From Nitratireductor aestuarii (GTDB lineage: Bacteria > Pseudomonadota > Alphaproteobacteria > Rhizobiales > Rhizobiaceae): a DNA stretch of 64,000 nucleotides. Shown in pieces: positions 20,064 through 29,244 of the stretch (positions are counted from its first letter, which is position 1; each line of letters opens with the position of its first letter). The stretch lies in contig NZ_BMIF01000008.1 of the NCBI RefSeq assembly GCF_014641695.1, positions 1-64,000 on the forward strand. Reading direction: 5' to 3'. The position numbers and the translations under genes were made by a program. The notes below the pieces were generated by a model. It searched no databases. It was not told the DNA's origin and saw only the letters and a program-made list of their open reading frames with translations.

Positions 20064-20732
20064 ATGTTCATCAGGACTGGCAACACGCAGCGTCTCGCCG
20101 GGGCGAGAGCTTTTCGCGTAGCCGCCTATGCGGTGTTATCGGCGTCTGTTGTTGCCCTGGCGGGTTGCGCTGGTGCCACGTATGGAACGGGCAAGACTTC
20201 CGAGCAGCGACTGCTTGAGGACGTGACCGGCGTTCTCGCACTTGGCCCCAAGGACAAGGAAGTGATCGACTACAAGCCGCGGCCCGCGCTGGTAAAGCCA
20301 GCGACCACGGCTGTGCTGCCTCCGCCGCAGGAGAACATTGCTTCCTCCTCCACCAATCCGGCCTGGCCGGAGAGCCCGGAACAGCGTCTCGCACGCATCC
20401 GCACTGAGGCGACCGAGAACCAGAACGATCCGAGCTACCGTTCGCCGGTAGTGCGCGACTTACCCGTTACAAACGGTCCGGAAGAGTTGCAGGATCTCTC
20501 CCAGCTGTCGCCTGAGCAGCAGCGTGCTGAAGTGCTGCGCCGCAGGAAGATCAACAACCAGGGTGATCCGACGACGCGCCGTTACCTCAGCGAGCCGCCG
20601 CTCACCTATCGCCAGCCATCCGAGACTGCACCTGTGGGCGACATCGGCAAGGATGAAGACCGCAAGGCTCGAGAAGCAAAGCGCAAGTCGGGCGGCGGTG
20701 GCGGTGGTCTGGGACGTCTCTGGCCGTTCTGA
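20064..20732 (+). CDS. Hypothetical lipoprotein
   Basis: The 222-residue product has a signal peptide ending in a lipobox, VALAGC, with the lipidated Cys at position 35. Residue 2 after the Cys is Gly, not Asp, so sorting to the outer membrane is possible. The mature part is polar, Pro/Gln/Arg-rich and probably extended, and ends in a Lys-rich stretch, six Gly and LGRLWPF. No domain is recognised. AGGAG lies a few bases before the ATG. It stands alone between ileS and a good terminator, convergent with tadA. Confidence 0.75.
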   Translation: MFIRTGNTQRLAGARAFRVAAYAVLSASVVALAGCAGATYGTGKTSEQRLLEDVTGVLALGPKDKEVIDYKPRPALVKPATTAVLPPPQENIASSSTNPAWPESPEQRLARIRTEATENQNDPSYRSPVVRDLPVTNGPEELQDLSQLSPEQQRAEVLRRRKINNQGDPTTRRYLSEPPLTYRQPSETAPVGDIGKDEDRKAREAKRKSGGGGGGLGRLWPF

Positions 20733-20757
20733 TCACCGGATCCAAGATGATCACTTG

Positions 20758-20777
20758 AGAGGGGCTCGCGCCCCTCT
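20758..20777 (+). terminator. Rho-independent terminator after the lipoprotein gene
   Basis: AGAGGGGC (20758-20765) pairs with GCCCCTCT (20770-20777) around a four-base loop and is followed by TT. It lies 25 bases after the lipoprotein stop and also faces the end of tadA on the other strand. Confidence 0.8.
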
Positions 20778-20790
20778 TTGCATTTCCGGC

Positions 20791-21279
20791 TTAGTCCAGC
20801 TCCGGCTCCTGGCCCTCAGCCCGTTTCTCCGCAAAGAAGCGTTTCAGGAGTGACGTTGCAGCAGCTGCGTTGATGCCCTCATAGACTTCCGGGACGTGAT
20901 GGCAGGTGGGTTGGCGGAAGAAGCGGCCGCCGTGCAACACGCCGCCGCCTTTTTCGTCGCTGGCGGCGAAGTAGAGCCGGTTGATGCGGGCAAACGATAT
21001 CGCGCCTGCACACATGGCGCATGGTTCCAGCGTCACGTAGAGGTCTGCGCCGATCAGGCGTTCGGACGCCGTGGCCTTGCAGGCTTCGCGGATGGCCAGA
21101 ACCTCGGCATGGGCGGTCGGATCGAAGAGTTCGCGGGTGCGGTTGCCGGCGCGGCCAAGGATCTGGTTGTCGCGAACGATCACGGCACCCACGGGAACTT
21201 CCCCGCGGGCAGCGGCAGCCGAGGCCTCTTCTAGGGCAATATCCATGAAACTGGTGTAATTGCCTGCCGGTCTGATCAT
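20791..21279 (-). CDS. tadA: tRNA-specific adenosine deaminase
   Basis: TadA deaminates A34 to inosine in tRNA-Arg(ACG). The zinc and catalytic motifs are HAEVLAI (His ligand plus catalytic Glu) and PCAMCAGA (two Cys ligands). The chosen start MIRPAGNYTSFMD gives 162 residues; starting at the internal ATG of MDIALEEA would give about 151 and is also possible. A much longer open frame continues upstream to 22032 but is antisense to the pseudouridine synthase gene and is not part of tadA. Confidence 0.92.
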   Translation of the reverse strand: MIRPAGNYTSFMDIALEEASAAAARGEVPVGAVIVRDNQILGRAGNRTRELFDPTAHAEVLAIREACKATASERLIGADLYVTLEPCAMCAGAISFARINRLYFAASDEKGGGVLHGGRFFRQPTCHHVPEVYEGINAAAATSLLKRFFAEKRAEGQEPELD

Positions 21280-21541
21280 AGGTTCTTCGCTCTCGACATC
21301 GGAGAAAGCTTGCATTCCGCGCCTAACTAGACCAATGACGCAGCGCGCGTCCATCGCGGCATTGCAACGAACCCGCCAATTCTTTGTTTTTGCCGCAGCT
21401 GTGGAACAGCATGGTGATTCCACTCCGACGCAAAATGATCTAAACCCTGATTTGGAAATAACCTGGTCTCTGCATTCCCCATTCACGCATGCGGACTTTG
21501 TTGCAGAACCCTCTCTTTGTGCCCTGAGTGGCAAAGGCGTT

Positions 21542-23497
21542 ATGAAAAACAAGCGACCATCAGCAGCCGCCCCCGCCCGGGGAGGCCGCACCGACAAGAA
21601 AAACAGGAAGCCTGAGGGCGCTTCCAGGCGCACAGCGGCTTCCGGGGCCGCAAAGGATGCGCAGGCCGAAGATACGGGCGCACAGGCCGGATCCGAGCGG
21701 ATCGCCAAGCGGCTCGCACGCGCCGGCATCGCCTCGCGCCGCGACGCGGAAGCGATGATCGCGGAAGGCCGCGTGAAGGTGAACGGCAAGGTGCTCGACA
21801 CGCCTGCTTTCAACGTCTCCCCCCGTGACCGGGTTGAAGTCGACGATGCTCCCTTGCCAGAGGTTGAGCGCACCCGGCTGTTCCTGTTCCACAAGCCTGC
21901 CGGCGTGGTCACGACGACGCGCGATCCGGAAGGCCGTCCGACCATTTTCGAAGTGCTGCCGAAGGGCCTGCCAAGGCTGATCTCCGTCGGTCGCCTCGAC
22001 ATCAATACCGAAGGGCTGCTGCTGCTCACCAATGACGGTGGACTGTCGCGCGTGCTCGAGCTGCCATCGACCGGCTGGCTGCGCCGCTACCGCGTGCGGG
22101 TTCACGGGCAGGTCGATCAGGCACAGCTCGACGAGTTGCAGAAGGGTATCGCTGTAGACGGTGTGTTCTACGGCTCCATCGAGGCGACACTCGACCGTGT
22201 GCAGGGCGCCAATTCCTGGCTGACCGTGTCCTTCCGCGAAGGCAAGAACCGCGAAGTGAAGAACGTGCTCGGCGCGCTCGGGCTGCAGGTTACACGCCTG
22301 ATCCGCGTTTCCTTCGGGCCTTTCCAGCTTGGAGATCTGCCGGAAGGCGCCGTGCAGGAAGTGAAGGGCCGTATGTTGCGCGACCAGTTGGGTCCGCGCC
22401 TGGTCGAAGCTTCCGGCGCCGATTTCGAGGCCCCTATCGCCATACCATTTTCGAATCGTCCGGTCAGGGCCGGCGAGGAACGCGAGGAAGATTTGACCGA
22501 CGACAAGAAAGAGCGTGCACCGAAGGGACGTGCGCCGACCACCCGCAAGAAGACCCGCGAAGAGTATCGCGAGGAAGGGCGTGAGCGCCTGCAGACGAAG
22601 GCTCCGCGCCGCGAAGACGGCAAGCCGGCCCGTGGCGCCCGTCCAGGCCGTCCTGAGCGCGATGGCGAAGGTCGTCCGCCACGTGCAGCCGCAGGCGAGC
22701 GTCCCGCCAGGGGCCGTTTCGAGCGCGATGGCGAAGGCCGTCCGCAACGTGCAGCCGCAGGCGAGCGTCCCGCCAGAGGCCGCTTCGAGCGTTCGGAAGG
22801 TCGTGAAGAGCGTCGCTTTGACAAGCCGCGCGGTGAACGTGGTGCGCGTCCTGAGCGCGCAGCACGTCCCGAAGGTGGTGAGCAGGGTGTTCGTCGTCCG
22901 CGTCCAGTACAGGGTGAGCGCTTCTCCGGCGAAGGCCGTGAAGAGCGCCGCTTCTCGCGGCCCCGCAACGAGGATGGCGGTGACCGCCCGTTCCGTGGAC
23001 CCCGTCCTGAAGGTGAGGAGCGGGCATCGCGCCGTCCGCGCCCGTTGCAGAGCGAACGCTTTGGCGGCGAGCGCCGCGAGGGCTCGCGCTTCGAGCGCTC
23101 GGAAGGTGGCGATAAGCCATTCCGCGGCCGTCGGTCCGAGGATGGTGGTGGTGATCGTGGTGCCCGCGGCGACCGCCCCGCAAAGGGCGGCGAGCGTGGC
23201 CGTTTCGGCTCTCGCGACGAGGGCGCGGGACGTTCCGGCGGCCAGGGTCGCGACCGGGAGGACAACAACGGACGTTCGCGTACGGCCCATGTCTGGATGG
23301 CGCCGGGTGCTCGTCCGGTCACCAAGAAGCCCGAGGAAAAGCCGGAACGTGAGGGTTCAGAGCGCAGGACCGAGCGGTCCCGCAACGGCGCACCGCGCGG
23401 GCGGAGTGACGAGGGACGGGGCGGCGCTGGCGGTAAGCCGCGCGGCGATCGTCCCCGCAACGGGCCCGGCAAGCCACGTACTCCGGGCAAGCGGTAA
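21542..23497 (+). CDS. rluB: 23S rRNA pseudouridine synthase, RluB type, with long basic tail
   Basis: This enzyme family makes pseudouridine in 23S rRNA helix 89 or related sites. From the ATG at 21542 there is a Lys/Ala-rich leader (1-50) and an S4 RNA-binding domain (about 51-100). The RsuA/RluB catalytic domain follows, with nucleophile Asp153 in GRLDINTEGLLLLTNDG. After residue about 305 comes a tail of some 345 residues made almost only of Arg, Gly, Glu, Pro and Ser, containing a 22-residue tandem repeat. The tail is likely disordered and RNA-binding. An in-frame upstream start at 21260 overlaps the tadA promoter and is rejected. Exact target (RluB versus RluE/RsuA) is inferred from motif pattern. 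Confidence 0.88.
   Translation: MKNKRPSAAAPARGGRTDKKNRKPEGASRRTAASGAAKDAQAEDTGAQAGSERIAKRLARAGIASRRDAEAMIAEGRVKVNGKVLDTPAFNVSPRDRVEVDDAPLPEVERTRLFLFHKPAGVVTTTRDPEGRPTIFEVLPKGLPRLISVGRLDINTEGLLLLTNDGGLSRVLELPSTGWLRRYRVRVHGQVDQAQLDELQKGIAVDGVFYGSIEATLDRVQGANSWLTVSFREGKNREVKNVLGALGLQVTRLIRVSFGPFQLGDLPEGAVQEVKGRMLRDQLGPRLVEASGADFEAPIAIPFSNRPVRAGEEREEDLTDDKKERAPKGRAPTTRKKTREEYREEGRERLQTKAPRREDGKPARGARPGRPERDGEGRPPRAAAGERPARGRFERDGEGRPQRAAAGERPARGRFERSEGREERRFDKPRGERGARPERAARPEGGEQGVRRPRPVQGERFSGEGREERRFSRPRNEDGGDRPFRGPRPEGEERASRRPRPLQSERFGGERREGSRFERSEGGDKPFRGRRSEDGGGDRGARGDRPAKGGERGRFGSRDEGAGRSGGQGRDREDNNGRSRTAHVWMAPGARPVTKKPEEKPEREGSERRTERSRNGAPRGRSDEGRGGAGGKPRGDRPRNGPGKPRTPGKR
22655..22786 (+). 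repeat. 66-bp tandem repeat inside the rluB tail
   Basis: Two nearly identical in-frame 66-base units (22655-22720 and 22721-22786) encode 22 residues each, beginning ERDGEGRP and ending ERPARGRF. A diverged third unit begins at 22787. Substitutions are mostly silent, which suggests recent duplication under protein-level constraint. Confidence 0.85.
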
Positions 23498-23503
23498 TCG
23501 CCG

Positions 23504-24058
23504 ATGCGGGTTGTTGGCGGTTCGCTGAGGGGCAGGCGACTTGCGACGCCGAAGTCGGACGCGATCCGTCCGACGACGGATCGTGCGCGCGAGTCGCTTT
23601 TCAACATCCTTGAGCATGGTTATCCCGGGTCGCTGGAAGGCGTCCGGGTGCTCGATCTTTTTTCCGGCACCGGCGCACTTGGCATCGAAGCGATTTCGCG
23701 TGGGGCTGCCTATTGCCTGTTCGTTGAGCAGGATGCGGCTGCGCGCGCGCTGATCCGCGAGAACGTCGAGGCGCTGGGCCTGCAGGGCTGCACGCGCATT
23801 TTCAGGCGGGATGCTACCAATATGGGGCCTCTTGGCACCCTGCAGCCGTTTCAGATGGTGTTTGCCGATCCGCCCTATGGCAAAGGGCTTGCTGAGCAAG
23901 CCTTTGCTTCCCTGATTGCGGGAGGCTGGCTCGCCAAGGATGCGCTCGTCGTGGTGGAGGAAGCCACGGCCACGCCGTTCCAGCCACCTGAAGGTCTTAC
24001 CCTTCACGAAAGACGTGACTATGCTTCGAGCACCCTCTGTTTCTGCAGTGTAGTCTGA
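23504..24058 (+). CDS. rsmD: 16S rRNA (guanine(966)-N2)-methyltransferase
   Basis: RsmD methylates G966 of 16S rRNA using S-adenosylmethionine. The 184-residue protein opens with MRVVGGSLRGRRLATP. It shows the SAM-binding motif DLFSGTGALGIEAISRGA and the N6/N2-methyltransferase catalytic motif DPPYGKG. It starts six bases after the pseudouridine synthase stop, so two rRNA modification enzymes share an operon. Confidence 0.96.
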   Translation: MRVVGGSLRGRRLATPKSDAIRPTTDRARESLFNILEHGYPGSLEGVRVLDLFSGTGALGIEAISRGAAYCLFVEQDAAARALIRENVEALGLQGCTRIFRRDATNMGPLGTLQPFQMVFADPPYGKGLAEQAFASLIAGGWLAKDALVVVEEATATPFQPPEGLTLHERRDYASSTLCFCSVV

Positions 24059-24116
24059 TTTCCGTCAAATTGGCAGGGCAGAGCCGTAAGCCTAGATTTG
24101 TTGAGGATACGTCCAT

Positions 24117-25475
24117 ATGCGCCAATTTCGGAGTGACAATACTTTTCTGAGTTTATTAGGAGCCCTTTTTATCGTTCTCAGCCTAGCGCTGCCGAGTTCC
24201 GCCGAAGAGGCGCCGAAGCTGGATGTGGACGTTTTTTCCCTGGATAACGGCCTGCAGGTGGTCGTGATCCCGCAACGGCGCGTGCCGATCGTGACCCATC
24301 TCCTTGCGTATAAGGTAGGTGGAGCGGATGAGCCCGCAGGCCTCTCCGGGATGGCGCATTTCTTCGAACATCTGATGTTCAAAGGCACGGAGAAACATCC
24401 GGCAGGTGAGCTCGATGCAGCGGTTCAGGCGGTTGGTGGCGATCACAATGCGTTTACCAACCATGATTCCACGGTCTACTACCAGAGGATTACGCCAGAC
24501 GCCCTGCCGCAGATGATGGAATTCGAGGCGGACCGTATGCGGAACCTCATTCTCAATGACGAGGTCATCGAGACGGAGCGGCAGGTTGTGCTTGAGGAGC
24601 GCCTGATGCGCACGGACAACGATCCGGGCGGCATCCTCGGAGAGGCCTTCTCCGCCACGCTCTACACCAACCATCCCTACGGGCGTCCGGTCATCGGCTG
24701 GCGGCATGAGATCGAGACCGTCACACGCGAGCAGCTGACGGATTTCTACGACAGCCATTACGTCCCGAACAACGCCATCCTGGTGGTCGCCGGTGACGTG
24801 GATACCGAGACCGTGAAAAAGCTCGCCGAGGAAACCTACGGCAAGGTTGAGCGCGGGCCTGACCTGCCGGAGCGCGTGCGCCCCATGGAGCCTCCGTCAC
24901 GAACCGAGCGGACAGTGACGCTTGCGGACGACCGTGTCAGCATTCCGAGCTTCAGCCAGGCTTGGCTTGCGCCCGCAGCTTATTCCGACGAGCGGCAGTT
25001 CAACGATGCGCTGGCCGTGCTGGGCGAAATCCTTGGCGGCAGCGAGCGAAGCCGGTTGCATCGCCGTCTGGTGATCAAGGAGCGCATTGCCGCCCGCGTC
25101 TTCGCGTACCTATACGGCGCCAGGGACAGTGCCCGGTTCGTCGTGGGCGCGGACCCAATCAATGCCGAAGCGCTTGAGACGGTGGAAGCCGCCATCCGCG
25201 AGGAACTGGAAGCAGTGATCCGCGATGGTGTGACGGCAGAGGAACTTGAGACCGCCAAGAAGGTCTATGAGAGCGCGATCATCTTCCAGCGCGAGAACCT
25301 GATGCGACGTGCGGTTCAGTACGCTTCGGATCTGATCGAGGGCGCGAGCGTTGATGAGCTGGATGACACGCGCGAGCGGCTGGAAGCGGTAACGCTCGAA
25401 AACATCCAGGAAGCGGCGAAGAAGTATCTGCTTCTGGACAAGAGCGTCAAAGCCTACCTCAGGCCCGCCAAGTAA
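24117..25475 (+). CDS. M16 family zinc peptidase, catalytic subunit
   Basis: The 452-residue protein has a signal peptide (cleavage near residue 29) and the inverted zinc motif HFFEH (His81, Glu84, His85) of pitrilysin-type peptidases, with the distal Glu in a downstream ETERQVVLEE helix. It belongs to the paired bacterial processing-peptidase-like group, probably acting in the periplasm. GAGGA lies just before the ATG. The following gene encodes a second M16 protein without the motif, so the pair likely forms a heterodimer, as in mitochondrial processing peptidase. Substrate unknown. Confidence 0.9.
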   Translation: MRQFRSDNTFLSLLGALFIVLSLALPSSAEEAPKLDVDVFSLDNGLQVVVIPQRRVPIVTHLLAYKVGGADEPAGLSGMAHFFEHLMFKGTEKHPAGELDAAVQAVGGDHNAFTNHDSTVYYQRITPDALPQMMEFEADRMRNLILNDEVIETERQVVLEERLMRTDNDPGGILGEAFSATLYTNHPYGRPVIGWRHEIETVTREQLTDFYDSHYVPNNAILVVAGDVDTETVKKLAEETYGKVERGPDLPERVRPMEPPSRTERTVTLADDRVSIPSFSQAWLAPAAYSDERQFNDALAVLGEILGGSERSRLHRRLVIKERIAARVFAYLYGARDSARFVVGADPINAEALETVEAAIREELEAVIRDGVTAEELETAKKVYESAIIFQRENLMRRAVQYASDLIEGASVDELDDTRERLEAVTLENIQEAAKKYLLLDKSVKAYLRPAK

Positions 25476-25506
25476 GCCCGCACCAAGGCATCAAGGAAGA
25501 GTTCTC

Positions 25507-26826
25507 ATGACCATACAAATGAATTTGCTTCGCCTTGGCTTCCGCACCCTGGTTGCGGGCGGCTTTGCGGTGATGCTTCTGGTTCCCGCCGCACAGGCGA
25601 TCGAGATCGAAGAGGTTGTATCGCCGAAGGGCATCAAAGCCTGGCTTATGAACGATCCGTCAGATCAGATGATTTCCATCTCGTTCTCTTTCGAGGGCGG
25701 CGACCTGCAGGATCCAGCCGGCAAGGAAGGTCTCACCCCTCTCATGATCGATCTCATGGACAAGGGTGCGGGCGACCTGGACCGTGAGGCTTTTGCGACG
25801 CGCCTCTACAAGACCGGCACAGGATTTTCGCTGCGCAGCAGCTCCGATCTGGTGAGCGGTTCGATCAAGCTTCTGCCGGGTGAAGAGCAGGAGCCGCTAG
25901 AGCTTCTGGCGCTTGCGCTCAAGGCGCCGCGGTTCGATCAGGATGCCATCGATCAGGCAAAGGGCGTGGTCTACGCCGCGCTTGAGGACAAGAAGAACGA
26001 CCCTGACAGCCTCGGCTGGGAAAAGTTCGGCAAGGCGTTCTACGGTGAGCATCCGCTGGGTTCGATCACCACCGCGGAGACGATCAAGGCGATCACCCGC
26101 GACGACCTGATCGAGCGGCACAAGGCATTGTTGGCGCGCTCCAACCTGACGGTCGGTGTGGCTGGAACCATCAGCAAGGAAGAGCTTTCCAAGGTTCTCG
26201 ACGACGTCTTCGGCGATCTGCCGGAGAAGGCTGGTGTTGAGCCGGTTGCTCCGCCGGAGCCGAAGTTCGGCGTCACCGTGCATCAGGCCTATAACCGTCC
26301 GCAGACCTCCATTGCGCTCGTCTATCCCGGTATTCCGAACAGCAGCCAGGACCTCTACACTTCGAATGTGCTGGTGAACCTGATGGGCGGCGGCATGACC
26401 TCGCGCCTCTTCATGGAACTGCGCGAGAAGCGCGGCCTGACCTATGGCGCCGGAGCGTCAAGCGCATTGTCGCGCGACTGGGGACTGGTCTACGTTTCCA
26501 CCAGCACGCGGGCCGCGAGTGCCAATGAGGCTCTCGAGGTGGCGCGAGACGTCGTCAAGCAGATAGCCGAAGGCGACATCTCGCAGAAGGAAGTCGATGC
26601 GGCCAAGTCCTATATGAAGGGCGCGGTGATAATGGATTCGCTAGGCACGACCAGCCAGATTGCTCGCACGCTCGTCAATCTGCAGCGGCTCAACCGCCCG
26701 ATCGACTATCTGGACAAGCTGGAAAAGCTCTACGAGGCCGTCACGCTTGAGGACGTCAAGAAGCTTGCAGCGAAGCTTCTGTCGCAGGAGCCAGCCGTGC
26801 TGATCGTCGGCCAGGGTGACAGCTGA
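25507..26826 (+). CDS. M16 family peptidase-like protein, non-catalytic subunit
   Basis: This 439-residue protein has a signal peptide ending near PAAQAIE and the two-domain M16 fold, recognisable by LMGGGMTSRLFMELREKRGLTYG in shorter pieces such as GGGMTSRLF and EKRGLTYG. No HxxEH zinc motif is present; the equivalent region reads GLTPLMIDLMDKG. It starts 31 bases after the catalytic partner and is surely co-transcribed. It probably contributes the substrate-binding Gly-rich loop of a heterodimeric peptidase. Confidence 0.88.
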   Translation: MTIQMNLLRLGFRTLVAGGFAVMLLVPAAQAIEIEEVVSPKGIKAWLMNDPSDQMISISFSFEGGDLQDPAGKEGLTPLMIDLMDKGAGDLDREAFATRLYKTGTGFSLRSSSDLVSGSIKLLPGEEQEPLELLALALKAPRFDQDAIDQAKGVVYAALEDKKNDPDSLGWEKFGKAFYGEHPLGSITTAETIKAITRDDLIERHKALLARSNLTVGVAGTISKEELSKVLDDVFGDLPEKAGVEPVAPPEPKFGVTVHQAYNRPQTSIALVYPGIPNSSQDLYTSNVLVNLMGGGMTSRLFMELREKRGLTYGAGASSALSRDWGLVYVSTSTRAASANEALEVARDVVKQIAEGDISQKEVDAAKSYMKGAVIMDSLGTTSQIARTLVNLQRLNRPIDYLDKLEKLYEAVTLEDVKKLAAKLLSQEPAVLIVGQGDS

Positions 26827-26921
26827 TCATCCTGATCCCCGTTGAGGTTCCGGCATGCTGCCGGAACCTTCTCGCTGCTGATCCATATCTGTCTCGTGCG
26901 TAACCATTCCGGAGATCGAGG

Positions 26922-27788
26922 ATGACGTCTGGTCCAAGTGTGGCGCTGGCGCTCGGAGGCGGCGGAGCCCGCGGGCTCGCCCATATCCACGTGATTGAAA
27001 CCCTGGATGAGCTTGGGGTTCGGCCCACAGCCATCGCCGGATCTTCGATCGGCGCCATGATGGGTGCCGCCATGGCATCTGGAATGACCGGTCGAGACAT
27101 CCGCGACTATGCCAGATCGCTTCTCACCAGCAAAGCAGAGGTGGCCTCGCGTGTCTGGCGAGCGCAGAAGGCATCGATCACGGAACTCTTTCAGGGTGGC
27201 GTGCAGCTTGGTCGCCTCAACGCCGAGCGCATCCTGCGCGAGTTCCTGCCGGAGCGCATCCCTGCCAGTTTCGAGGAATTGCAGATCCCGCTGAAGGTGA
27301 CCGGCACGGACTACTACGGGCACAAGCTCGCGGTGTTCGACTCCGGAGACCTCGTCTCCGCCGTTGCCGCTTCGGTCGCGCTGCCCGCTGTTTTCCAGCC
27401 GGTGGTGCGAGATGGCATGATGCTGGTGGATGGCGGCATGTACAATCCCGTGCCTTATGACCTTCTGGACGGCACCGCTGACCTTGTGGTCGCTGTCGAC
27501 GTTGTAGGAGTGCCCAGTGGCGCTGGCGGGAAGGCCCCCTCGACGCTCGAAGTGTTGTTCGGCACTTCGCAGCTGATGATGCTATCTATTATCGAGACGA
27601 AGCTGCAAATCAGCAGGCCTGACATCCTCCTGCGCCCACCCGTCGGACATATTCGCGTCCTGGATTTCCTCAGGATGGAAACAATCATGCTCGAAACGGT
27701 TTCGGTGAAGGACGAGCTGAAGCGCGCGCTGGACAAGGCAATTTCCGCCAGGATCTCCGGCCAGCTGGCCGACGGCGGCGCGGCGTAA
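26922..27788 (+). CDS. Patatin-like phospholipase family protein
   Basis: This 288-residue cytoplasmic-type serine hydrolase has the Ser-Asp dyad of patatins. The oxyanion loop is GGGGARGLAH (12-21), the nucleophile Ser42 lies in GSSIG, and Asp170 is in VDGGMYNP. It resembles the RssA/YchK subgroup. No signal peptide is seen. It stands between the M16 pair and pmbA on the same strand with gaps near 100 bases. The substrate (phospholipid or lysophospholipid) is not known. Confidence 0.9.
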   Translation: MTSGPSVALALGGGGARGLAHIHVIETLDELGVRPTAIAGSSIGAMMGAAMASGMTGRDIRDYARSLLTSKAEVASRVWRAQKASITELFQGGVQLGRLNAERILREFLPERIPASFEELQIPLKVTGTDYYGHKLAVFDSGDLVSAVAASVALPAVFQPVVRDGMMLVDGGMYNPVPYDLLDGTADLVVAVDVVGVPSGAGGKAPSTLEVLFGTSQLMMLSIIETKLQISRPDILLRPPVGHIRVLDFLRMETIMLETVSVKDELKRALDKAISARISGQLADGGAA

Positions 27789-27900
27789 GCTTCTCCGCCA
27801 TTGCGTTGCCGGGTGAGCAGCCATAAATGTGGTCAGGTGTTTGCAATGGACGTTTCATTGTGGATCCCGGTTTACTAGGAACATTGATAAAGGCCCTTCC

Positions 27901-29244
27901 ATGAGCGTTGCCTCTGACCAGCAGATTCTCGTCGACCGTGTTGCCGAACTCGTGGAAGCAGCCAAGCGCGCCGGCGCCGATGCCGCCGACGCCGTGGTGA
28001 TGCGCTCACGCGCCAGCAGCGTCTCCGTGCGTCTCGGCAAGGTGGAGGGCACCGAGTCCTCCGAGAGCGATGACATGTCGCTTCGTGTCTTTGTCGGGCA
28101 GCGCGTCGCCAGCGTTTCCGCCGCAATGAATTCCGATGCCGCCGCTCTGGCCGAGCGCGCCGTAGCGATGGCGAAAGTCTCTCCGGAGGATCCCTACCAG
28201 ACGCTTGCCGATCCGCACCGGTTGGCCACCGAGATCCTGGATCTTGATCTCGTCGATCCGACGGAAGTCTCTGCTGAACGGCTGACGCAGGATGCGCTCG
28301 CCGCAGAGGAGGCCGCGCTGGCGGTCGAAGGCGTCACCAATTCGTCTGGCGCCAGTGCTTCGGCTGGTGCTGGCGGGCTGGTGCTCGCCACATCCCATGG
28401 CTTTGTCGGTGCCTATTCCGCGACGCGTTTCTCGCGGGTGGTGAGCGTGATTGCCGGTTCCGGTACGGGCATGGAGACGGACTACGACTTTTCCTCCCGA
28501 CTGCACTTCGCGGACCTCGAAGCGCCCGACAAGATCGGCAGAACGGCAGGTGAGCGGGCGGTAAAGCGGCTCAATTCGCGCCGGATCAAGACTGGCGTCT
28601 ATCCGGTCGTCTACGATCCGCGCATGGCGCGTGGCATCGCGGGAAGCATTGCCGCCGCAATCAATGGCGCGTCCGTTGCACGCAAGACGAGCTTCCTGCG
28701 CGACAAGATGGGTCAGCAGATTGCTTCCGCCGGGATCACGATCACAGATGAACCGCTGCGTCGGCGTGGGCCGTCCTCGCGCCCGTTCGATGGCGAAGGT
28801 GTGCAGGGCGAAAAGCTGGTGCCGGTCGAGAATGGCGTGCTCAAGTCCTGGATGCTTTCGACTTCCGTAGCGCGCGAACTGGGGCTCGAAACCAACGGAC
28901 GCGGCGTGCGGTCGGCTTCCTCCGTCACCGCTTCGTCCACCAATTTTGCCATCGAGCCAGGTGACGTTTCGCCGGAAGAGCTTATCGCCGGTATCAAGAA
29001 TGGGTTCTACGTCACCGATCTCTTCGGCCATGGCACGAACCTGATCACGGGTGATTATAGCCGTGGTGCAGCCGGGTTCTGGATCGAAAACGGCGAGATC
29101 GCCTATCCGGTGTCGGAGATCACAATCGCTTCGAACCTCAGGGACATGTTCATGCGCATGGTCCCGGCGAACGATCTCGACCGCAACTTCGGCACGGCTG
29201 CTCCGACGCTTCTGATCGAAGGAATGACCGTTGCAGGAGAGTAA
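27901..29244 (+). CDS. pmbA: TldE/PmbA family metalloprotease-like protein
   Basis: PmbA (TldE) partners TldD in a heterodimeric protease that processes microcins and the antitoxin CcdA in enterobacteria. The 447-residue product begins MSVASDQQILVDRV and contains the family blocks SSVSVRLGKVEGTESSESD and FYVTDLFGHGTN. In the known complexes the zinc site is in TldD, and no HExxxH motif is seen here. The ATG at 27901 fits the family; an upstream in-frame ATG at 27829 adds 24 residues and is rejected. No tldD is in the window. Confidence 0.92.
   Translation: MSVASDQQILVDRVAELVEAAKRAGADAADAVVMRSRASSVSVRLGKVEGTESSESDDMSLRVFVGQRVASVSAAMNSDAAALAERAVAMAKVSPEDPYQTLADPHRLATEILDLDLVDPTEVSAERLTQDALAAEEAALAVEGVTNSSGASASAGAGGLVLATSHGFVGAYSATRFSRVVSVIAGSGTGMETDYDFSSRLHFADLEAPDKIGRTAGERAVKRLNSRRIKTGVYPVVYDPRMARGIAGSIAAAINGASVARKTSFLRDKMGQQIASAGITITDEPLRRRGPSSRPFDGEGVQGEKLVPVENGVLKSWMLSTSVARELGLETNGRGVRSASSVTASSTNFAIEPGDVSPEELIAGIKNGFYVTDLFGHGTNLITGDYSRGAAGFWIENGEIAYPVSEITIASNLRDMFMRMVPANDLDRNFGTAAPTLLIEGMTVAGE

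Noticed and set aside
21280-22032. N-terminal extension of tadA by about 250 residues
   Set aside because: The extension is antisense to the pseudouridine synthase gene and unlike deaminases; TadA length is normal from 21279.
21560-23290. 576-codon minus-strand open frame across the pseudouridine synthase gene
   Set aside because: Produced by the GC-rich, repetitive tail; its protein is low-complexity Ala/Thr/Arg and lacks a ribosome site.
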